From NCBI GenBank assembly GCA_945787925.1, contig CALZJY010000046.1, positions 1 to 10,173 of the forward strand: DNA of 10,173 bases, given 5' to 3'. Every line of letters begins with the position of its first letter. Position 1 is the first letter of the stretch. The translations under genes were made by a program, and so were the position numbers. Source of the DNA: an uncultured Anaerosporobacter sp. (lineage in GTDB: Bacteria; Bacillota; Clostridia; Lachnospirales; Lachnospiraceae). The notes under the pieces are model-generated. The model searched no databases, was not told the origin of the DNA, and saw nothing but the letters and a program-made list of their open reading frames with translations. Shown here piece by piece: positions 5,286 through 10,173 of this stretch.

Positions 5286-6944
5286 ATGAGGATAGAGGAT
5301 GTCAGTAATCTATTCCAATTTATCGGAGGTCTTGGATTGTTTTTGTTCGGCATGAATTCCATGGCGGATGGATTACAAAAATCAACTGGAAGCAAGACGA
5401 AGAAATTAATGGGGTTCTTGACAAACAACCGTTTTATGGGGGTGCTTGTAGGAGCCTTAATTACTGCACTCATTCAAAGCTCTTCGGCAACGACGGTTAT
5501 GGTTGTCGGATTTGTAAATGCCGGAATGCTTACGCTCGTACAAGCAGTCGGCGTAATCATGGGAGCCAATATCGGAACGACCATCACGGCGTGGATCGTA
5601 TCCATGAATCAATGGGGCTCTATTTTTAAGCCAGAATTCTTTGCACCATTGCTTGTAGGCATTGGAGCATTTTTACTCATGTTTAGCAAGAAGGAAGGAA
5701 AACGGGACGTTGGTACCATCTTGATCGGATTTGGCGCGCTATTTATCGGATTGAACTTTATGAGTGAATCCATTGCCCCATATAGGGATTCGAAAATCTT
5801 TGTCTCTGCCTTTGCCATCTTAGGCAAGAATCCAATTCTTGCAATCCTAGTAGGTGCAGTCGTTACTGCAATCATCCAGAGTTCTTCTGCATCGGTCAGC
5901 ATTTTGCAGACCCTTGCATTAAACGGAATCGTAAATTGGTATTCAGCTATTTTCATTACGCTAGGCCAGAATATCGGTACTTGTGTAACGGCACTTCTTA
6001 GCTGTGCAGGCGCACAAAAGAATGCCAAGCGTGCGGCAGTCATCCATTTCTTGTTCAACGTGGCAGGAGCAGTGATTTTCGGAATCGTGATGTATGTGTT
6101 GTTCCTCTTTAATCGAAACTGGGCGACGGCACCAATCAATACGGTAGGGATTTCGTTGTTCCATACGGTATTCAACATTACGAATACGATCATCCTATTC
6201 CCATTTGCAACCGTGCTTGTACGCTTATCCGAATTGATCATCCGGGACGATGCAAAGGAGGAGCGTCCACACGACGTGGTAAGCTTGATGAAGACACGCT
6301 TAGACCAGCGGTTATTTGATACTCCAAACTTTGCCGTAGAGGCAGCCACAAGAGAAGTGGCGGAGATGGGACAGATCACGATTGCCAATGCAAGGGAGGC
6401 AATGAAGGCGTTTTTGCATGACGATTCGGAAAAGATTGCAAAAGTATTTGAGAGAGAGCGGGAAATCAACGATATCGAGAAGATGCTGACCGAATACCTC
6501 GTATGGGTAGACAACTTAAGCCTTAGCGAGACCCAGCATGAGCTAATCAAGAACTTATTATACACGGTAAATGATATCGAGCGGATTGGCGATCACGCAG
6601 AGAATCTAGTAGAGCTTGCAAAGACAAAGGTAGATGACAAGCTGCAGTTTAGCCAAGAGGCCAACGAGGGGCTAGATGAGATGTGCAAGAGGGTCATGAA
6701 CGCGCTTGAACTTTCGGTAGAAGCAAGAATGAATGCAGATATCGAGATGGCCAAACGGGTCAATGACTTCGAGATGCAGGTCGACCATTTAGAGGTGGTA
6801 TTACGGGAAGAGCATATCAGCCGTTTGTCTAAAAATAAATGTAGTGCAGAAAATGGAGTGGTCTATCTAGACTTCCTTTCCAATATGGAACGAATGGCAG
6901 ACCATGCCCATAATATTGCAGGATATGTAGTATCGGAAAATTAG
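5286..6944 (+). CDS. Na/Pi cotransporter family protein with C-terminal PhoU-like domain
   Basis: A 552-residue inner-membrane protein predicted to move phosphate with sodium. The N-terminal part (about 10-315) holds the two Na_Pi_cotrans repeats, each with the QSSSA signature (64-68 and 198-202) followed by a GxNIGT motif (GANIGTT 93-99; GQNIGT 227-232). The C-terminal part (about 345-550) is helical and PhoU-like, with metal-site type motifs ERIGDHAENL (432-441) and ERMADHAHNI (535-544). Length and order match the YjbB/NptA-like proteins of bacteria. Start: AGGAGG at 5271-5276 lies 9 bases before the ATG. Related proteins have been linked to both phosphate uptake and export, so the direction of transport is open. 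The gene stands alone, with a terminator on each side. Confidence 0.93.
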   Translation: MRIEDVSNLFQFIGGLGLFLFGMNSMADGLQKSTGSKTKKLMGFLTNNRFMGVLVGALITALIQSSSATTVMVVGFVNAGMLTLVQAVGVIMGANIGTTITAWIVSMNQWGSIFKPEFFAPLLVGIGAFLLMFSKKEGKRDVGTILIGFGALFIGLNFMSESIAPYRDSKIFVSAFAILGKNPILAILVGAVVTAIIQSSSASVSILQTLALNGIVNWYSAIFITLGQNIGTCVTALLSCAGAQKNAKRAAVIHFLFNVAGAVIFGIVMYVLFLFNRNWATAPINTVGISLFHTVFNITNTIILFPFATVLVRLSELIIRDDAKEERPHDVVSLMKTRLDQRLFDTPNFAVEAATREVAEMGQITIANAREAMKAFLHDDSEKIAKVFEREREINDIEKMLTEYLVWVDNLSLSETQHELIKNLLYTVNDIERIGDHAENLVELAKTKVDDKLQFSQEANEGLDEMCKRVMNALELSVEARMNADIEMAKRVNDFEMQVDHLEVVLREEHISRLSKNKCSAENGVVYLDFLSNMERMADHAHNIAGYVVSEN

Positions 6945-6965
6945 GACCCCTAGGCAGGTTCCATA

Positions 6966-7004
6966 AAAAAAGCCCCGACGGCCAGAAGCCGAAGGGACTT
7001 TTTT
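6966..7004. terminator. Bidirectional intrinsic terminator
   Basis: An interrupted stem: AAAAAAG with CTTTTTT, a C/A mismatch, CCC with GGG, a small internal loop, then CGGC with GCCG around CAGAA. It has A and T runs on opposite sides and lies between two convergent genes, 21 bp after the Na/Pi cotransporter stop and 23 bp after the stop of the AI-2E family gene, so it probably serves both. Confidence 0.87.
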
Positions 7005-7027
7005 CGTTGCATAGGGGGAAGTATTCG

Positions 7028-8203
7028 TTATACATCGTGATCAAAGTTTTTTACTTGGATAGATTCCACGTCTAGTCTCTTTTTCAATAATCGCTTTTTC
7101 GTACCCTCTCCTAAGTAGTGGTAAAGTACCGAAGTAAGTGGGATGAACGTAAGCATGCCAAGGATGCCTAGCATTCGCCCACCGACCGTTACTGCCATGA
7201 TCACCCACATCGGAGGAAGCCCTACGGAGTTTCCAACTACTTTTGGATAGATAAAGCTTGTATCGATTTGCTGCACTACCATGAATAGGAGCAGGAAGAA
7301 TACCGCTTTCCATGGATTGATTACGAAAATTAGGAGCGCTGACGTATAGCTCGAAATATAAGAGCCTAAAATCGGAATCAGTGACATAAAGGCAATAAAT
7401 ACGCTGATTAGCAAGGAGTACGGATAGTTTAGGAACGTAAGCACGATAAAGAAAAGTGCGAACTGGATCAGTGCTTCCGTACATTGTCCAGTAATGAAGT
7501 TACGGAATGTTTCGTTGCTGACGACGAAGAAACGGTGGATCTTTTGCGCCACAGTCTTTGGTACGTAGGCATACAGCACCTGTTTTGCCTGCAAGGTGAT
7601 TTCTTCCTTCCGTCCTAAGAGGTACAGGGAAAACATAAAGCTGATCATCAAGTTCATAAGTCCATTGATGATGGTGCTTGCCACATGGAAGCTTGACACA
7701 AATAGGCCATTTACAAAGTCTTTTATGTAAGACGTAGCCTTTGTACCAATGGAAGTCCAGTCCAGATTGAATTCTAACAGCAAGTCATGGACTTGCTGAT
7801 TGGTAGAGGCGTATTCGTTCAGCTTATGTCCGATGGTTTCCACAAACGTGCTAAAGCTGTTGATTAGAAGGCCCATCTTATTTACGAATTCTGGAATGAT
7901 TAACAGGCTTAGGATTGCGATAATACTAAACACGAACAACACGGACAAGAGGATGCTGATCGCCCGATGGAACTGCTGTAATTTTTGGTTCTTTACTTTA
8001 GGAAGCAGCTGATTCTCGATAAAGCTCATAGGAATATTTATGATAAATGCAAAACATCCGCCTATGATAAACGGCATAAACAGGCCGATGATGTAGCGGA
8101 TGACGTGAAAGATTGCTTGCAACTTTTGTAGTCCTAGTAATAAAAGTACAGTAAATGTAATGAGGAGAAGGAGTTGTTTCATCGTATTCTTATTTAATTC
8201 CAT
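7028..8203 (-). CDS. AI-2E transporter family (UPF0118) membrane protein
   Basis: A 391-residue polytopic protein. Hydrophobic segments lie near residues 10-27, 33-58, 80-104, 171-197, 241-258, 263-288, 297-312 and 330-362, with a soluble stretch (about 107-165) after the third, as in the PF01594 family. Family motifs visible: FSLYLLGRKEEI (191-202), FRNFITGQCTEALIQ (233-247), LIPILGSYI (275-283), QQIDTSFIYPKVVGNSVGLP (311-330) and GGRMLGILGMLTFIPL (341-356). Members include E. coli TqsA, linked to autoinducer-2 export, and Na+/H+ antiporters in other bacteria, so the substrate cannot be named from sequence. Start: AAAGGG at 8209-8214 lies 5 bases before the ATG. It is a single-gene unit with its own promoter and the shared terminator at 6966-7004. 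Confidence 0.92.
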   Translation of the reverse strand: MELNKNTMKQLLLLITFTVLLLLGLQKLQAIFHVIRYIIGLFMPFIIGGCFAFIINIPMSFIENQLLPKVKNQKLQQFHRAISILLSVLFVFSIIAILSLLIIPEFVNKMGLLINSFSTFVETIGHKLNEYASTNQQVHDLLLEFNLDWTSIGTKATSYIKDFVNGLFVSSFHVASTIINGLMNLMISFMFSLYLLGRKEEITLQAKQVLYAYVPKTVAQKIHRFFVVSNETFRNFITGQCTEALIQFALFFIVLTFLNYPYSLLISVFIAFMSLIPILGSYISSYTSALLIFVINPWKAVFFLLLFMVVQQIDTSFIYPKVVGNSVGLPPMWVIMAVTVGGRMLGILGMLTFIPLTSVLYHYLGEGTKKRLLKKRLDVESIQVKNFDHDV

Positions 8204-8244
8204 AGGATCCCTTTCTTTACTGTTTGGATTCTGTTTTTAGAATG

Positions 8245-8273
8245 ATTATAACAAGATTAGGAAAAAAGAACAA
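8245..8273 (-). promoter_or_regulatory. Promoter of the AI-2E family gene
   Basis: On the minus strand: -35 TTGTTC (8268-8273), a 17-bp spacer and a perfect -10 TATAAT (8245-8250). The predicted leader is about 35 bases. Confidence 0.78.
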
Positions 8274-8290
8274 CTGTACTATCTTTTGTT

Positions 8291-8319
8291 TTGCTTTTTT
8301 TTGCATAGTCAGATATAAT
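8291..8319 (+). promoter_or_regulatory. Promoter of the DUF4011 helicase gene
   Basis: -35 TTGCTT (8291-8296), a 17-bp spacer and a perfect -10 TATAAT (8314-8319). The predicted start is near 8326, about 64 bases before the ATG at 8390. It diverges from the AI-2E family promoter, with the two -35 boxes 17 bp apart. Confidence 0.78.
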
Positions 8320-8389
8320 TAAATACTGGAACCCTATGGACAAAAACTGAAACGAATTGACATAAATTGAGGGAAGATGGAGGACAATC

Positions 8390-10129
8390 ATGACTGACAT
8401 TTCAGCACTAATTGAACAGTGGAAGAATCATTTATTAGATTTGGGAAAACAAAATCGCTTACTTCATTATCGTGACACGAAACGTGGAAGTCTGAGAATT
8501 GTTTCACCAGATTTTGATGAAATATATAAGTTATTAGTAGGGGAGAAACGTGTACTTACGTTCTCGCGTACGGAAAATAAAATGACGATTCAATCGAATC
8601 GTACAGAAAATGAAGAAAGGCTCATCATCAAGGCATTAAAAGACAAGGCTGGATTAATTGAGGAAGAGCAGGGGCTCCACACATTATTCCTAGCAATGGG
8701 CTTTTTGAACTGGATGGATGAAGAGACGGAAGCAAGATCGCCACTTGTATTAGTACCAGTGACATTTAAGCAGGACGAATTAAATAGTCCCTATGAAATG
8801 TACTATCAAGCAGATGAGATCCTGTTAAACCCAACGTTAAGCTACAAACTGATGAAAGACTGTGGAATCACACTTCCAGAGTTCAGACAAGGAAGCATGA
8901 CGGTTGGTGATTACTTAACACAAATCGAGGGATATGTAGAAGAAAGAGGATGGAGCATAGACCGAGAATGTTCCATTAGCTTATTTACGTATGCAAAGAT
9001 GAAACTATATGAGGACATCGAGAAACATAAAGAAGAAATCATGGCGCACCCAGTGTTACGTGCATTTGCCAAAGATACTTCAGCACTTCCAAAGTTTGAA
9101 AAAGAACTTCTTGATTATAATCATGACACATTAAGCATGCCATCCGAGACATTCCAAGTACTCGATGCCGATGCATCTCAACAGGATGCGATCCTGTATT
9201 CTAACAAAAATATCAGCTTCGTGTTACAAGGACCACCAGGAACGGGTAAGAGCCAGACCATTACCAACATTATTACGGAAGCGCTTGCAAGGGATAAGAA
9301 AGTACTTTTCGTATCGGAAAAAATGGCGGCATTAGAGGTCGTATACAAACGTTTAAGCGAAGCGGGATTAGGACAGTTCTGTTTACCGCTACATTCTTAT
9401 AAGACAGAGAAAAAAGAAGTGTTAGAGGAATTAAACCAAACGCTTCATATGGAAAAAGAAAAGACGTACAAGGATACGCTATATCAGTTAGACCTGTTAA
9501 AGGAAGAACGAAAACAGTTAAATCAGTATGCAAGCGATCTTCATACGATCTGCGAACCATTACACCAATCCATCTATGAGGTGAATGGACATCTTGCAAA
9601 GCTTTATATGCGTCCAAACATGGAGTTTTCCATTGACGGAATAGAAGAAATCACAAGCGACAGGCTTCACCAGATGCTCTATTTAGTATCCGAGTATGAA
9701 AAGGTATTAGACAAGTTCGATGTGCCGTTAAAGGAACATCCTTGGTTCGATAGCTGTATCCACGAAGGCGGACATGATACGAAGAAAGAAATCGAAGCGA
9801 AGGCAGAGCAATTAAGAGATAAGCTTTCTACCTTAAGCGAGACGATGGAAGCAATCATGCAGGAGTATGGAGTAAAAGTACCAAAGACACTTCTTGGAGC
9901 CTATGACTTATTAGGATTACTAAAGGCTGCGAAGAAGGCTCCGAAAGACGTAGCATTCTTAGTAAACATCAAGAATACGGAGGATGCCTTAGCGCATGCG
10001 AAAAACGAAGAATCCAAACAAGAAGAGTACAAGGTAATCAAGTACTCCTTAGATAAGATCTTCGCCGTACAATATGAAAACGTAGATGCAGAAGAAGGAA
10101 TCACGCTTGTTACAGAGACGATGGACTAG
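8390..10129 (+). CDS. DUF4011 / superfamily 1 helicase, N-terminal part, frame interrupted
   Basis: The frame encodes 579 residues from an ATG with GGAGG 6 bases upstream (8379-8383). The N-terminus has the DUF4011 signature (IEQWKNHLLDLGKQNRLLHY, 8-27) and the block ARSPLVLVPVTF (115-126). An AAA_11-type helicase core then begins: a Q-motif-like DASQQDAI (261-268), Walker A GPPGTGKS (281-288) and motif Ia (VLFVSEKMAALEVVYKRL, 305-322). A charged, probably coiled-coil insertion follows (about 340-500). Walker B and motifs III-VI are absent before the TAG at 10127. Known relatives are roughly 1,200-2,000 residues, so this is an interrupted or frameshifted gene rather than a complete short protein. 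DUF4011 helicases, some with a Vsr-type nuclease tail, have been proposed as anti-phage proteins. The C-terminal part is not in the window, so that role is only a possibility here. Confidence 0.85.
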   Translation: MTDISALIEQWKNHLLDLGKQNRLLHYRDTKRGSLRIVSPDFDEIYKLLVGEKRVLTFSRTENKMTIQSNRTENEERLIIKALKDKAGLIEEEQGLHTLFLAMGFLNWMDEETEARSPLVLVPVTFKQDELNSPYEMYYQADEILLNPTLSYKLMKDCGITLPEFRQGSMTVGDYLTQIEGYVEERGWSIDRECSISLFTYAKMKLYEDIEKHKEEIMAHPVLRAFAKDTSALPKFEKELLDYNHDTLSMPSETFQVLDADASQQDAILYSNKNISFVLQGPPGTGKSQTITNIITEALARDKKVLFVSEKMAALEVVYKRLSEAGLGQFCLPLHSYKTEKKEVLEELNQTLHMEKEKTYKDTLYQLDLLKEERKQLNQYASDLHTICEPLHQSIYEVNGHLAKLYMRPNMEFSIDGIEEITSDRLHQMLYLVSEYEKVLDKFDVPLKEHPWFDSCIHEGGHDTKKEIEAKAEQLRDKLSTLSETMEAIMQEYGVKVPKTLLGAYDLLGLLKAAKKAPKDVAFLVNIKNTEDALAHAKNEESKQEEYKVIKYSLDKIFAVQYENVDAEEGITLVTETMD

Positions 10130-10173
10130 ACGCCAAAAGTCTTGAAAAACAAGAACTTTACATCAGCATCACT
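10117..10173 (+). pseudogene. Possible continuation of the DUF4011 helicase in the -1 frame
   Basis: From about 10117 to the last base, the frame one base behind that of the upstream gene is open and reads ...DGLDAKSLEKQELYISIT, a plausible helical continuation. Upstream of about 10110 the same frame reads as arginine/cysteine-rich noise, so a switch would fall near 10105-10127, for example through loss of one base near GGACTAGAC. The original frame also stays open after the TAG to the window end, so a simple nonsense change remains possible. Only 18 residues can be judged. Confidence 0.4.

Noticed and set aside
5609..6565. 318-codon minus-strand ORF inside the Na/Pi cotransporter gene
   Set aside because: It is the antisense shadow of a clearly conserved gene; no ribosome site and no recognisable family.
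10112..10129. Programmed ribosomal frameshift at the helicase interruption
   Set aside because: No X-XXY-YYZ slippery heptamer is present around GAGACGATGGACTAG, so mutation or base error is more likely.
1..10173. CRISPR arrays, tRNA or rRNA genes, insertion-sequence transposases
   Set aside because: I looked for regularly spaced repeats, tRNA-like T-loop sequences and transposase motifs and saw none.

Overview
The window looks like a chromosomal segment of a low-to-moderate GC Gram-positive anaerobe, most likely class Clostridia and probably Lachnospiraceae. Supports for this are the nadA-nadB-nadC-niaR order, the cysteine-rich tail of the LUD-domain protein, the Na/Pi cotransporter with a PhoU tail, AGGAGG-type ribosome binding sites and A/T-flanked hairpin terminators. 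This is inference from gene content; I could not run a search.

Left part (1-1086, + strand): the 3' end of a LUD-domain (lactate-utilisation-like) protein, then a VanZ-like membrane protein. A hairpin terminator at 1053-1086 is shared with the convergent NAD operon.

NAD block (1099-4825, - strand): a compact operon, nadA > nadB > nadC > niaR, encoding the three steps from aspartate to nicotinate mononucleotide plus the niacin-responsive repressor that probably controls it. A strong promoter (TTGTCA, 17 bp, TATAAT, extended -10) precedes nadA. A 20-bp dyad that resembles a NiaR operator overlaps its -35 box, so the repressor gene probably sits inside the operon it regulates.

Regulatory gap (4826-5285): about 460 bp with no convincing gene but much structure: a second, rightward promoter, a 15-bp perfect palindrome at its predicted start, a nested hairpin, an AUG-UAA minimal ORF behind a strong Shine-Dalgarno sequence, an intrinsic terminator, and a 16-bp inverted repeat with one mismatch that embraces most of the interval. 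It may be a structured leader or small RNA ahead of the Na/Pi cotransporter gene, or the remnant of a small mobile element. This is the least explained part of the window.

Right part (5286-10173): a Na+/phosphate cotransporter family protein with a PhoU-like tail (+), a bidirectional terminator, an AI-2E/UPF0118 family permease (-), a divergent promoter region, and the N-terminal part of a large DUF4011/superfamily 1 helicase (+). That helicase frame ends at 10129 after only the first helicase motifs. Another frame is open from about 10117 to the window end, which suggests a frameshift, a nonsense mutation or a base error. DUF4011 helicases include proposed anti-phage proteins, so this truncated gene is the main accessory-type locus here.
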